From contig NC_090034.1 of assembly GCF_037176765.1 (NCBI RefSeq), forward strand, positions 20,803,375 through 20,867,374: 64,000 bases of DNA. The letters run 5' to 3'. The notes under the pieces were generated by a model. It saw only the letters and a list, made by a program, of their open reading frames with translations, had not been told where the DNA came from and searched no databases. Both the position numbers and the translations under genes were made by a program. This document shows, one piece after another, positions 33,346 through 42,819 of this stretch. Positions within the stretch are counted from its first letter, which is position 1; every line of letters begins with the position of its first letter. The stretch is from Anolis sagrei. Lineage: Eukaryota > Chordata > Lepidosauria > Squamata > Anolidae.

Positions 33346-34866
33346 ATGGCTGGCCACAGGCAATGGGAACTACATGGTAGAAGACTCCCAAGAAAGTTAA
33401 GCCCTGTGGAAGTGGGTTTGACAAGCGTTGCATTCACTGAGGAGGGCAATTTTGATGGAGTGAAGAGTGGGAGGGCAAGGCAGGTTCACCAGGATTTTCC
33501 CTGCCATGCTTCCACAGCTACCAAGGATGAATCCCTTCACACTTCCCTCCCTCTCCAAGTCAGACTTCGGATTCGTGTTGTGCAGAAGTCACTCCAGACT
33601 GGGCACAAGACCATTCCTAAACTGGTGGTGACCTCCCAGAAAACCACTGCCCCAGAAGGGGGGGGGGGGAAGCAGCCTCTGCCCAAGCTGATCCTGCGTA
33701 ACAGCTGGCCACAGGAGTGCAGTGGACGAAGCCTCCTTCTCCAGCGGAAGACCAACCATGTGATCATGAAGTGCAAGTCCCTTCATGTCCTATGGAACCG
33801 CCAAACCCAGTGCCCCTTGTCCCTGCCCAAGATCGCACCCAGTCCTTTTCAGCCACAAGCAGATATTCAACCTCGGATATGTGCCATCATTGAATTCAGA
33901 GGTGTAAACAGACCATTTCTACTCCACCGTGCACGCCAGCTCTTGGAGTCCCATGTCATGCAGAAGAAACTCCAGCAACAGTGGGGACAGCCGAGGCCAG
34001 TACAATGGTCCTTGGAGAGCTTCCTCCCAAGCCCACCACAGACAGTTTTCTGTCCAGTCCCTGTGCCAGACATCTGTCTTGATGGGAAGAAGCTCCTCAG
34101 CAGCTCCACATCTTTCATCTGCACAGAGACCATGCAACAACTGGACAACCACATTCAGAGAAAAATCACAAGGGGGATGTTTGGCCTTCCCAGGAAGGTC
34201 ATAGATTCTCTTAATCATTTCATGCCAGCCCCCCTTGCGGTGCCAGGTGCACTCAGGGAAAACAGAGAGGCTTCAATGTCTCTCCAAGGCGAGACAACTG
34301 GGAGGATGTCACCTTTGGCTGAGGTGCCAGACCTTGAACTAGACGTGAAGGAACTCCTCGGCAGCTCCCTGTCTTTCATCTGCGTAGAGACTTTGCAGTG
34401 CCTGGACAACCACATTCACAGGAAGATTTCAGGGAGAAGTTTTGATCTTTCCAAGAGGGTCATGGATTCTCCCCATAATTTCATGCCAGCCCCCCTTGCA
34501 ATGGAAGAGGCACCCAGTGATAGCAGGGAGGCCTCAACATCTCTCCAAGGTAAGGTAACTTGGACAACTTCAACCGAGGCACTAAGTTTCATGCAAGGAC
34601 AATGTCCAGAAAGCAGCCAGCCCCAAATAATGCAAAGGCACATATCCAGAGAGTCTGTGCAGATCTACCTGGAACTGGCAGGTGCAACATTTGAGGTGTC
34701 CCCAGCAACTGCCAATCAGGTCAGGGAATGCCACAGCCTTCCAAAGGTTATCCCATGTGAGATGAAAGCCCATCAGTTGCGAACCGAAGAGCTCTCCTTC
34801 GTGGAATGTGGAGCCTTGGGCCACCTTGAATTCAACCTCATCCACAAAGACTTGATTTTCAAGTGA
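33346..34866 (+). CDS. SPATA31-like pseudogene, second open segment
   Basis: 506 codons open. Motif copies are visible at RPFLLHRARQLLESHVMQKK followed by LQQQWGQP (about 33912-33990), SFICTETMQQLDNHIQRK (34110-34165) and SFICVETLQCLDNHIHRK (34373-34430). The latter two are sister copies with similar linkers (NHFMPAPLAV / NFMPAPLAM), so they arose by local duplication. A further one, LSFVECGALGHLEFNLIHKD, runs into TGA at 34864-34866, after which GLPTLYQTSLSF continues the motif in the same frame. Confidence 0.65.
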   Translation: MAGHRQWELHGRRLPRKLSPVEVGLTSVAFTEEGNFDGVKSGRARQVHQDFPCHASTATKDESLHTSLPLQVRLRIRVVQKSLQTGHKTIPKLVVTSQKTTAPEGGGGKQPLPKLILRNSWPQECSGRSLLLQRKTNHVIMKCKSLHVLWNRQTQCPLSLPKIAPSPFQPQADIQPRICAIIEFRGVNRPFLLHRARQLLESHVMQKKLQQQWGQPRPVQWSLESFLPSPPQTVFCPVPVPDICLDGKKLLSSSTSFICTETMQQLDNHIQRKITRGMFGLPRKVIDSLNHFMPAPLAVPGALRENREASMSLQGETTGRMSPLAEVPDLELDVKELLGSSLSFICVETLQCLDNHIHRKISGRSFDLSKRVMDSPHNFMPAPLAMEEAPSDSREASTSLQGKVTWTTSTEALSFMQGQCPESSQPQIMQRHISRESVQIYLELAGATFEVSPATANQVRECHSLPKVIPCEMKAHQLRTEELSFVECGALGHLEFNLIHKDLIFK

Positions 34867-35118
34867 GGCCTGCCCACGCTCTACCAAACATCCCTCTCCT
34901 TCCCCTATGCAGATGTCAGGTGTCAGGGAGCCCCTCCTTCCTCAACTTGCAGGAGCACAAGGGTTGGGTTCCCTTCCACAGAGACCCTGCTGTTCATTGG
35001 CTGGGAAACACAGGTGGAGCTGGAATGGCACACCAGAAGGAAGACACTGCAGCACTTGTAGGAGCTGCCCCATCTTCTCCAGAGGTCCCTAAGGAAGCTT
35101 TCCCCAGAAGCCCCCCAC

Positions 35119-35571
35119 ATGCAGAGACCTGGGCAGATGGACGTGGCTGTGCTTCCTGCTCAGCTATCTTTCCTCAGTGAGGCCACCAAACAACAACTGG
35201 AGAGAAACTTGAGGAAAAGGATCATCTTCCGGCAATGGCACCTGCCCAAGAGAGTCCTTGACTCACTCTGGCTGCTTTGCCCTGAGATGATAAGGAGTGC
35301 AGATGTGGAGCGCAGATTGAGGCAACTGAGAGATAGAGCAGAACCAGCTCCACGGCAACCTCGGGTGTTCCCCATGCTGTGGTGTGAAACCCCGGAGAAG
35401 ATGGTGCTCCATTTTGAGAAGAAGTGTGTGGAGGTGCAACTGGGAGTCTCTCTGGCCTTGACCCAATCATCCTGGCAATGCCCCTCACCCACCCAGAAAT
35501 ATCTCTCCAGGTTTAATGCCACAAAAGCTCCGCACTTCCTCCTTCCCATTTCTCCATGCAAGGGAAATTGA
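35119..35571 (+). CDS. SPATA31-like pseudogene, third open segment
   Basis: 150 codons in the same frame as the previous segment, separated from it by stops at 34864 and 35059. It carries the motif LSFLSEATKQQLERNLRKR followed by WHLPKRVLDSLWLL, and a module EKMVLHFEKKCVEVQLGVS, which resembles the HVRKKCLE-type module of SPATA31 proteins. The coding match moves to the +1 frame near 35515 ('KLRTSSFPFLHAREIDK'). Confidence 0.6.
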   Translation: MQRPGQMDVAVLPAQLSFLSEATKQQLERNLRKRIIFRQWHLPKRVLDSLWLLCPEMIRSADVERRLRQLRDRAEPAPRQPRVFPMLWCETPEKMVLHFEKKCVEVQLGVSLALTQSSWQCPSPTQKYLSRFNATKAPHFLLPISPCKGN

Positions 35572-36817
35572 CAAGATTGAGATGTCCGTGAAGTGCCACC
35601 ACATGGCATTCCTTTGGGGCTTGGGGTCTCCCTATGCAGAGGCTTTGAGTGGAATGATGGAGCCCAAACCCACTCCTGAGCATCCAGGACCCAGAGGGAG
35701 CCATATTGATTTCTCAGAATCAGAAACATCCTTTCTCCTGAAGGAGGAGAGGCAAGCTTTAGAGACTCATGTGTCAAAGAAGAAGATCCAGCATGAATGG
35801 GCATTACCAGGTCTTGTCCAGAAGTCCATGGTGGCTTTTGTGCCAGAGCCTCCCCAAACACTCGTTAATCAGAAGACCATGATCGAGATCAACATAATTC
35901 CAGGGGAGCTGTCCTTCCTTTCCCAAAATGTCTCAAGTTGCTTGGAACTCCACATTCATAACAGAACCACCCAGCATCAGTGGGACTTGCCCAGGAGGGT
36001 GCTCCAGTCCATCCGCCTGATGACCTCAAAGGATGATGATCTTCACCAAGAACAATCTGATAGCCAGAGCAGGAAGACCTCCCTCAGAGAGCCTGACCTT
36101 GGGATAACCCCCATTGGAAGTTGGCTAATGAGAGCAACAGGTGCAGAAAAGTACATCTGGAAAAGAAGAGGGGCAGAACCAATGCTGGATGCTGAGATAT
36201 TGAAGAAGGTGCAGCAACATGTGGCTAAGAAACACATGGAGATTCATTTCAGGGTTCCCTCAATGGACACTGGAGCCTCCTGTGAAGATGGAGGCCCCCT
36301 GGAAAAACAAGCCCTTCCCAAGCTGATCCATCCTGGCCATGGCACCAGGCAGCCCCGAAGCACTGCTCTGCCCATGGTATCCCACAAAGAGATGGGGAGG
36401 GTGGAGTTGGCTGTTCGGCGCCATCACTTGACTTCCTTGTGGGGCCTGAGCAAGACTTACATAGAGGGGCTTGCAGGAATGGGTCCAGTGTTATCCATCC
36501 GGCGCCCCAGGGATAGACAGGTAGAAGTTGAGTTCTTGGAGAATAAGACACCCTTCCTCCCAAAAGATAGGAGAGAAGCCTTTGAACTTCATGTGACATG
36601 GAAGAGGATCCACCATGCATGGGCCTTACCAGGCCTTGTCCAGAGGTCTCTTGAGGGGTTCGTGAGCAACGCTCCTTCATGGCTCGAACCTAAAAAGCAG
36701 GAGGTTCAGGTCCATGTTTTGGTGCAAGAACCCCTGTTCCTCCCTGAAGTCACCAGGACCTCCTTGGAGTGGCACCTTCAGAGGCGGAAGGTGGAGCATG
36801 TTTGGAGCTTACCATAG
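35516..36817 (+). CDS. SPATA31-like pseudogene, fourth open segment
   Basis: 433 codons open. Alternating module types are visible. One is PFLHAREIDKIEMSVKCHHM (35543-35600) and MGRVELAVRRHHLTSLWGL (36390-36446). The other is SFLLKEERQALETHVSKKKI with QHEWALPGLVQKS (35727-35830), LSFLSQNVSSCLELHIHNR (35909-35965), and PFLPKDRREAFELHVTWKR with IHHAWALPGLVQRS (36550-36650). It ends at TAG 36815-36817 inside the motif (VEHVWSLP | stop | QVLRSLKNLL). Confidence 0.65.
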   Translation: MPQKLRTSSFPFLHAREIDKIEMSVKCHHMAFLWGLGSPYAEALSGMMEPKPTPEHPGPRGSHIDFSESETSFLLKEERQALETHVSKKKIQHEWALPGLVQKSMVAFVPEPPQTLVNQKTMIEINIIPGELSFLSQNVSSCLELHIHNRTTQHQWDLPRRVLQSIRLMTSKDDDLHQEQSDSQSRKTSLREPDLGITPIGSWLMRATGAEKYIWKRRGAEPMLDAEILKKVQQHVAKKHMEIHFRVPSMDTGASCEDGGPLEKQALPKLIHPGHGTRQPRSTALPMVSHKEMGRVELAVRRHHLTSLWGLSKTYIEGLAGMGPVLSIRRPRDRQVEVEFLENKTPFLPKDRREAFELHVTWKRIHHAWALPGLVQRSLEGFVSNAPSWLEPKKQEVQVHVLVQEPLFLPEVTRTSLEWHLQRRKVEHVWSLP

Positions 36818-36820
36818 CAA

Positions 36821-39511
36821 GTGTTGAGGTCATTGAAAAACCTTCTTCCACCATCACACCCAGCAAGGTTCCGCCCTTCTTCCAGGAAAGACTTTGCAGA
36901 GGAAGACTTGGATGGGGAAAGGGAACAAATGCACAAGAGATGTATAGTGATGGCTCCTTTCCAGGAAGTGGCTATCCCATTTCTCCAGACTGAGGAAAAG
37001 GAAAAGCTGGAATGCCATATCCAGTGGAAGAAGCTTCAACACCAGTGGGGTCTTCCCACTACCATTCAAAGGTCTCTTCAGGCCTTCCTCTCACCCCCAC
37101 TGCCTGTGCCAATGCCAAAAGATCACCCGGTTGGCAGTGTCCAGGAAGTAGAGATCCAGACCAATGAGCCACCTTTCATCTCTGATCCGGTCCAGAAGGA
37201 ACTGGAGGCCAGTGTGAAGAAGATGGCCATTCAGCGGCAGTGGGGGCTCCCCAAAAAGGTCCAGGATTCTCTCTGTGCAGTCTCGCCTGCTGCCCCAGCC
37301 ACTGGGGCACAGCGGTCCTACCAGGAAGAAGCTGGATCGTCAAAATCTGCAAGAGGAGGCCAGGGACATAAAAAGGAAAGGACACCGCCAAGAGACGGTA
37401 CTCCTCAGAAGAAGGAGGTCCAAAGGTCACCCAAAGAAGAATCCTACAAACCACCAACAGCTCTTTCTTCTGCTGCCACTCAAGATCAGTCTCGAATGAT
37501 CAGCACACTGGCATTCCATCTGGGAAGAAACTCGGTGGAAAAACAACTCCGAGCCGTGGAAGAGTGCAAGGCCACTTTCGGTGGCCCTTTTTCTAAGTTG
37601 GATCCTGCCTTTACTCAGAAGCAGCTCAGGAGCTCATTCCTGCCCTTCCTGGAGGAGCGTGTGGTGGATAAAGTGGACATGAACATCCGGCACAAGTTCC
37701 TGAGGTACCTCTGGGGGTTGCCCAGTGACCATCCGGACTCCTTATACTGGAGAGAATGGAGGGCAAAAGCCAGACCCGAGGCCAAGAAGGTACTGACCAC
37801 CACCAAAACACTGGGGGAAGGTAGGGCTCTGATGGTCCCAGAGGGACGTGAGGTAAGGGACCAACCAAGAAGAAGACCCATGGCTGAAGAACCTGCAGGA
37901 GGGAAGACCATGGACTCCTCAGCTTCCCACAAAGGGGACAGGGAACTGAGCAAGTTCCATATCATGCATAAAAAGATTTGCCACCGGCAGGGCCTCCCTT
38001 TAGAGGTCCAGAACTCTTCAGCAGCCTTCAACAAAACTGACCTCAAGACTCAGGTGAGCCCAGAGACCCCACAGGAAGGAACTTTCAAGACCACAGAGAT
38101 ATGCTCCTCAGAGGGAAGGCAAGGAATTGCAATGGAATGGACCGATCAGAGTCTCCAAACATTGGACAAAGTGGATGCCAGAGATTTAGAAAGCCCATCA
38201 ACCATCTCTGAAGGAATGCTTAGTGATGAGAGTGCTAATGTGGATGAGAGATCAGCTGTCTCTGGAGAGAGTAGTCCATGGGTCACAGAGGAACCAAAGG
38301 ACCAACACCAGAGAAAACACCCTGGGAGACGTTTGAAGGCAAAAGCATCCACAGGTGGTCAGGCCATGGATCTCCAAGCCTCCCAGGAAGGGAACAGGGG
38401 ACTGCTAGATTTCCACATCATGCATAAGAAGATCTGCCACCGGTGGGGCCTTCCACACATTGTGCAGAGCTCTTTGACAGCCTTCTGCCCACCAGACTTC
38501 ACGTTCCAGGTGAATACAGAAACCTCCCAGGAAGAGACCTTGGAGACCACAGAGAAAGAAAGGGCCCCCTCAGGGGGAAGCCATGAGGTTACAAGAGTGT
38601 GCCCTGAGCAAAGCCCACAACTATGGGACAAAACAGATGCTACAGATTTACAAAGCTCATCCACCTCCACTGAAGGAAGGCCTAGTAGAGAGAGTGCCCA
38701 CACGTCTGAAGAGTCAGCTGTGGAAAGAGTCCTGGCAGTCACTTTTGAGCCACTGAGCCCACCTGCAACTAAGGAGGGGGCCGTCCCTGACACCTATATT
38801 TCCTCACGGGCCACAGAAAACCATGGAAACACACCTGAATCCCCTCTGACTTCTCCACCCAGCGTGGAGAGTGGTTGGCCATTCCTGGAGCCTAGTCTTG
38901 CAGGTGGCAGCAGCAGCAGCCAGGTGACCCCTAACACCAGCATTGAAGAGGTACTCAAGGACAAAATGAAGATTTTCCAGCATCTGGAATCTGAAGTCCT
39001 AGGAATGCGACAGAGCAGCCACTTTTCCCTGGCATTGTCTGTGGCTGGGAAACCCTCAAGTCCCCACTGGGAAGAGCAGCAGGGATCTCCTTCCCTCACT
39101 GTCCTGCAAGGCACCTGCTTTTCCTCTGTTGATGACCAGGGAGGCCTCCTCCATCCTTGTTTTCCATCCGAGGTGAACAGCATTTCCCAGGAGGACCTCC
39201 TCCGGCCCACAGAAGCAGCCATGCACCGCTCGCACCGGACACACATCTACCACCGAGCTCTGGGACCCTTCCTTCACCACACTGACATTGTCTATGAAGA
39301 GTTAGTGGTAGGGCTGACACAGCAAATGGAGAAGAAGCTCCAAAAAACACTATGCAGGAGGACCAGAGAGCAGGAACTGCAACTCAGTTCTGGCAGGGGA
39401 GCCACAGAGGCATCCACAGAGGTCTCCCCTGATACTGATAGCTCCTCATGGACCACAGAAGACACTGATAGCTCCTCATGGACCACAGTAGATAGTGATA
39501 ACTCCTCGTGA
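36821..39511 (+). CDS. SPATA31-like pseudogene, long C-terminal open segment
   Basis: 896 codons open, in frame with the previous segment across one TAG. Motif copies: IPFLQTEEKEKLECHIQWKK with LQHQWGLPTTIQRSLQAF (about 36973-37085); PPFISDPVQKELEASVKKM with QRQWGLPKKVQDSL; SSFLPFLEERVVDKVDMNIR with YLWGLPSDHPDSL (37630-37745); and two sister copies, FHIMHKKICHRQGLPLEVQ (37960) and FHIMHKKICHRWGLPHIVQ (38413). The end has three 30-bp repeats encoding DSSSWTTE (39438-39510) and TGA at 39509. The likely original end lies beyond (DYEGMPGSPQLLDEE in another frame, 39548-39592). Confidence 0.7.
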   Translation: MLRSLKNLLPPSHPARFRPSSRKDFAEEDLDGEREQMHKRCIVMAPFQEVAIPFLQTEEKEKLECHIQWKKLQHQWGLPTTIQRSLQAFLSPPLPVPMPKDHPVGSVQEVEIQTNEPPFISDPVQKELEASVKKMAIQRQWGLPKKVQDSLCAVSPAAPATGAQRSYQEEAGSSKSARGGQGHKKERTPPRDGTPQKKEVQRSPKEESYKPPTALSSAATQDQSRMISTLAFHLGRNSVEKQLRAVEECKATFGGPFSKLDPAFTQKQLRSSFLPFLEERVVDKVDMNIRHKFLRYLWGLPSDHPDSLYWREWRAKARPEAKKVLTTTKTLGEGRALMVPEGREVRDQPRRRPMAEEPAGGKTMDSSASHKGDRELSKFHIMHKKICHRQGLPLEVQNSSAAFNKTDLKTQVSPETPQEGTFKTTEICSSEGRQGIAMEWTDQSLQTLDKVDARDLESPSTISEGMLSDESANVDERSAVSGESSPWVTEEPKDQHQRKHPGRRLKAKASTGGQAMDLQASQEGNRGLLDFHIMHKKICHRWGLPHIVQSSLTAFCPPDFTFQVNTETSQEETLETTEKERAPSGGSHEVTRVCPEQSPQLWDKTDATDLQSSSTSTEGRPSRESAHTSEESAVERVLAVTFEPLSPPATKEGAVPDTYISSRATENHGNTPESPLTSPPSVESGWPFLEPSLAGGSSSSQVTPNTSIEEVLKDKMKIFQHLESEVLGMRQSSHFSLALSVAGKPSSPHWEEQQGSPSLTVLQGTCFSSVDDQGGLLHPCFPSEVNSISQEDLLRPTEAAMHRSHRTHIYHRALGPFLHHTDIVYEELVVGLTQQMEKKLQKTLCRRTREQELQLSSGRGATEASTEVSPDTDSSSWTTEDTDSSSWTTVDSDNSS

Positions 39512-39645
39512 ACCACGGAAGACAGATAGCTCCTCTTGGACCATGGAAGACTATGAAGGCATGCCTGGATCCCCTCAGCTCCTCGATGAGGAGAGTGACC
39601 AGCTGCCCCCAAAGCTCAGCCAGTTGTCTCCTAACTCCTGTTATA

Positions 39646-39651
39646 AATAAA
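39646..39651 (+). terminator. Poly(A) signal of the SPATA31-like gene
   Basis: AATAAA overlapping the inferred ancestral TAA stop (TATAAATAAAG), 135 bp after the present stop. Its position fits a gene with a very short 3' UTR. Confidence 0.6.
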
Positions 39652-39699
39652 GTTTTAATAACTTTAAAGTATAGGTTCTTTTTTATTGCAATTTGCCAG

Positions 39700-40262
39700 T
39701 AAGATAAAGGGTATCTTACACTTTTACACAAAGAATGATATTGGACATATAGACATACAGATTCTATGTAACTACATTGAATTTACAAACAACCTAGTAA
39801 CATTCACATTACATGTACACATTCAGCCATCCTCATTCATCCAAATATTACCATATCCTTTCTCCCTCCTTGGAGAAGCACCTGCTTAGACCAGGCCCTG
39901 CTTTCTCTGCAGCCTGCCAACACACAGTTCCAAAATGCCAAAATGCACCCTCTTTTCCTAAGAACACCGCCAAGGATCAGGACCAGCAGAAACTGACTCC
40001 CTGCAAATGTATCATGACTCCAAAATCACACTCCTTTCTCTTCCCTTGAAAAAAGGAGGCAAGTGACCAGAATCCTGCTTTCCCATAGCACAGCTGACAC
40101 TCCTCTGGTCTGCCACACTTGAGGATTATTAGATGGAGTCTTTTATAGGAATATTCTGCTGATGTTGTTCCAAAATTGTAAGTGAATTATAGATGTTTTT
40201 CCAGCCTGAAATATGTTGATTCCATCTCAGTTCCTGGCAGATGTTTACTCTCCTTAATTGGT
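39700..40262. repeat. Unclassified dispersed repeat, copy 3
   Basis: Shares 'ctttctccctccttggagaag', 'ctgatgttgttccaaaattgtaagtgaatta' and 'gattccatctcagttcctggcagatgtt' with the copies at 3755-4200 and 5780-10330. Diverged and longer in the middle. No coding sequence. Confidence 0.5.
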
Positions 40263-40373
40263 GTTGGTAAATGTAAGGAGCCTTGTGTTGCCTTGTGTTG
40301 ACTTCCTTTGTAACATGAGGAACCTCATAAACATTTCCTTAACTTAAAGAGCCATTGTCTCTGATTTTTGGTT

Positions 40374-40633
40374 GTGTCAGGAATGACGTGAGAAACTGAA
40401 AGTCACTTCTGGTGTAAGAGAATTGGCCATCCTGCAAGGACATTGCCCAGGGGACACCTGGATGTTTTGATATTTTATCATCCTTGTGGGAAGCTTCTCT
40501 CATGTCCCCGCATGGGGAGCTGGAGTTGATAGAGAGAGCTCATTTGCACTCTCCCTGGATTCGAACCTGCAGCCTGTCAGTCTTCGGTCCTGCCAGCACA
40601 GGGGTTTAACCCACTGCACCACCAGGGCCTCCA
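40374..40633 (-). mobile_element. tRNA-derived SINE, second family (antisense)
   Basis: On the minus strand it starts GGAGGCCCTGGTGGTGCAGT (A box region) and has the B box GGTTCGAATCC. Its body, 'cccctgggcaatgtccttgcagg' and 'agaagtgactttcagtttctc', differs from the Sauria SINE. Same family as 41066-41312; I cannot name it with certainty. Confidence 0.75.
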
Positions 40634-41065
40634 TTGTCTCTGATAATGTAAAAGAGATAATTTCCTTTAAAGTTAATCCAGTTACATTAAAGAGGATGAG
40701 AAGGGTGGTATACAAATGAAGCAAATAAAATAATAAATAAAAGAATGCAACCTTGTGCAAGCTGTTTTTCTGCTCCCAGAGTCTCAGTTTCCCAACCTTC
40801 TATTTAATAACAGTGGAAATCTACCTTGTAGGGTTGTACCACTTTGCATGCTTATATACATATTATTAATATGCAGTATTTACATGCAAGAGACGATAAA
40901 ACAGATATCCTACGCCGATGGCATTTTCAAATGCAGAATTACAAAACATGGAAGTAAAACCACAAAGGTCAATGTGTAGGGATAGATCGCAATGGTGTAC
41001 TAGTTTCTGTGGTTGGAAAAGTAAGTTTTTGAGAATGAGAAAGGGAGGAAAGGTTTTTTTTTTCT

Positions 41066-41312
41066 GAGTCAGGAGCAATTCGAGAAACTGCAAGTTGCTT
41101 CTGGTATGAGAGAGCTGGCTTTTTGCAAGGATGTTGCCCAGGGGACACCCAGATGTTTTACCATCCTGAGGGAGGCTTCTCTCATGTCCTGCATTGGAAG
41201 CTGGAGCTAACAGATGGGAACTCACCCTGCTCCCTGGATTCAAACCGCTGACCTTTTGGTCAGCAGTCCTACCAGTGCAAGGGTTTAACCCATTGCGCCA
41301 CTGAGGGCTCCA
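41066..41312 (-). mobile_element. tRNA-derived SINE, second family (antisense)
   Basis: Minus-strand head GGAGCCCTCAGTGGCGCAAT, B box GGTTTGAATCC, and the same body and tail as the copy at 40374-40633. Both are in the same orientation 430 bp apart. Confidence 0.8.
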
Positions 41313-41544
41313 GAAAAGGGATAAACAACAACAACATTTATTATGGTCCATAGACCCATCGGTAAGATAAAAAGGGAAAATGCATTTATCCTAGAAAGAA
41401 AAGCCATACCAGGGTCTTCTAACTACAGCCCGTGGGCCAAAACCAGACCATCAAGACCCTTGTCTCTGACCCCTGTACTAGACATTAGGCTCTGCCGCCA
41501 TTTGAGGCAGCAAAAGAAAGGGAGGGAGGAAACAAGAGCCAAAG

Positions 41545-42160
41545 ATGAGAAGGAAGGAAGGAAGGAAGGAAGGAAGGAAGGAAGGAAGGAAGGAAGGAAG
41601 GAAGGAAACAGAGAGGGAAGGAAGAGAAAAAAGGGAGAAAGAGTGGAAGGAAGGAAACAGGGAAGGAAGAAAAGAAAGAGAGAGAGAAAGAAAGAAAGAA
41701 AGAAAGAAAGAGGAAAGAGAGGAAAGGAAGAAAGAGGAAAGAGAGGAAAGGAAGAAAAGAAAGAGAAAGGAAGGAAGGAAGCAGTGGGAAGGAAAAGAAA
41801 GAAAAAGAAAAAGAAAACATAGGAAGAAAGAGAAAAAGGGAGAAAGAAAGGGGATAAAGAGGAAGGAAGGAAGGAAGGAAGGAAGGAAGGAAGGAAGGAA
41901 GGAAGGAAGGAAGGAAGGAAGGAAGGAAGGAAGGAAACAGAGGGAAGGAAGAGAAGAAAGAGAAAGTAAGAAAGAAAACAGAGGGAATTAAAAGAAAAAA
42001 TAAAGAAAATAGAAGAAAGAAGGGAAGGAAGGAAGGAAACAAACAGAAGGAAGGAGAGAAGAGAGAAAGAAAACAGAGAAGGATGAGAAAAAAGAAAGGA
42101 AAGAAGGAAACAGAGATTTAAGGAAGAGAAGAAAGGGAGTAAGAAAGAGGGGTAGGAAAC
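41545..42160. repeat. (GGAA)n-rich polypurine tract
   Basis: About 600 bp of GGAA/GAAA, with clean (GGAA) runs at 41551-41606 and 41862-41935. The + strand is nearly all purine. Long frames on both strands (Glu/Lys/Arg or Ser/Phe/Leu) are repeat products. Confidence 0.95.
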
Positions 42161-42819
42161 AGAGGGCTGGAGCCTCACCAAACTACAACTCCCCGCATTG
42201 CACAACATGGAGCCATGCATCACATCAGAAGCAACATTGGATGCTCAGTGTCCTGAACACTTTTGTACCATTCCTTCTGCTCCTCCTCCTCCTCCTCCTC
42301 CTCATTATTATTATTATTATTATTATCATCTCCATAATGGTATAGCTTTTTTTACAAGGCCGGAAACGTGGCAAAGCCCATTAATTAATAAAACAGAGGC
42401 GTCCGACTTGCAGGATCTAAGGCTTTTGCCACGTCCTGTTGCAACTGATAAGGCTAAACACTGCAAAGCATGGCACTGATAAGCCTCCATTGATAAGCCT
42501 TTCCTCTTACAAATGAAACCAGGGCATATTCTCCTCCATTTGGCCCGCTTTCCACTCCTACTCCTTTCTGTATTATTTCAAATCATAACACTGATTGATT
42601 ATTTGACTTGTCCCTTTTGCAAGGCCCTATATGTACAAATAGCACCATACAAGCCATATATATATACAGTATGCTGGTCGCTTCTGTATATACTGGTCAA
42701 AGGACATTTAACCAGCTTCCAAACTCGCAAGTTGTGTATTTTTCTGTTTGCTTGCTTTGTTCTGTTAGAAATGTAATATAATGGACTGGCTGCTCTGACA
42801 CGACAAATAAATATATACA

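Larger units (their letters stand above)
32690..39651 (+). pseudogene. Decayed SPATA31/FAM205-like repeat gene
   Basis: A nearly 7-kb region with coding character throughout, between GFER and SYNGR3 on the same strand. It encodes an N-terminal hydrophobic segment, an acidic low-complexity stretch, then about 20 copies of a ~40-residue motif 'FL....LE.H...K..QH.WGLP..VQ.SL..F' spaced by Pro/Ser-rich linkers. That motif, a single N-terminal membrane segment and one huge exon resemble the SPATA31/FAM205 family of mammalian testis proteins; this assignment is from memory of the family. Lesions: a shift near 33150, a stop at 33328 (frame there uncertain), stops at 34864 and 35059, a shift near 35515, a stop at 36815, a stop at 39509 and a two-base loss near 39527. 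The original end is probably TAA at 39648-39650, overlapping the AATAAA signal. Long open parts between lesions imply a recent loss. Confidence 0.7.

Noticed and set aside
32690-39511. Programmed stop-codon readthrough or frameshifting in the SPATA31-like gene
   Set aside because: Both TGA and TAG stops and several shifts are scattered at unrelated places, with no visible recoding signal. Pseudogene decay is simpler.
41343-42223. Long open frames on both strands in the GGAA tract
   Set aside because: They are translations of a simple repeat (Glu/Lys/Arg or Ser/Phe/Leu) with no other content.
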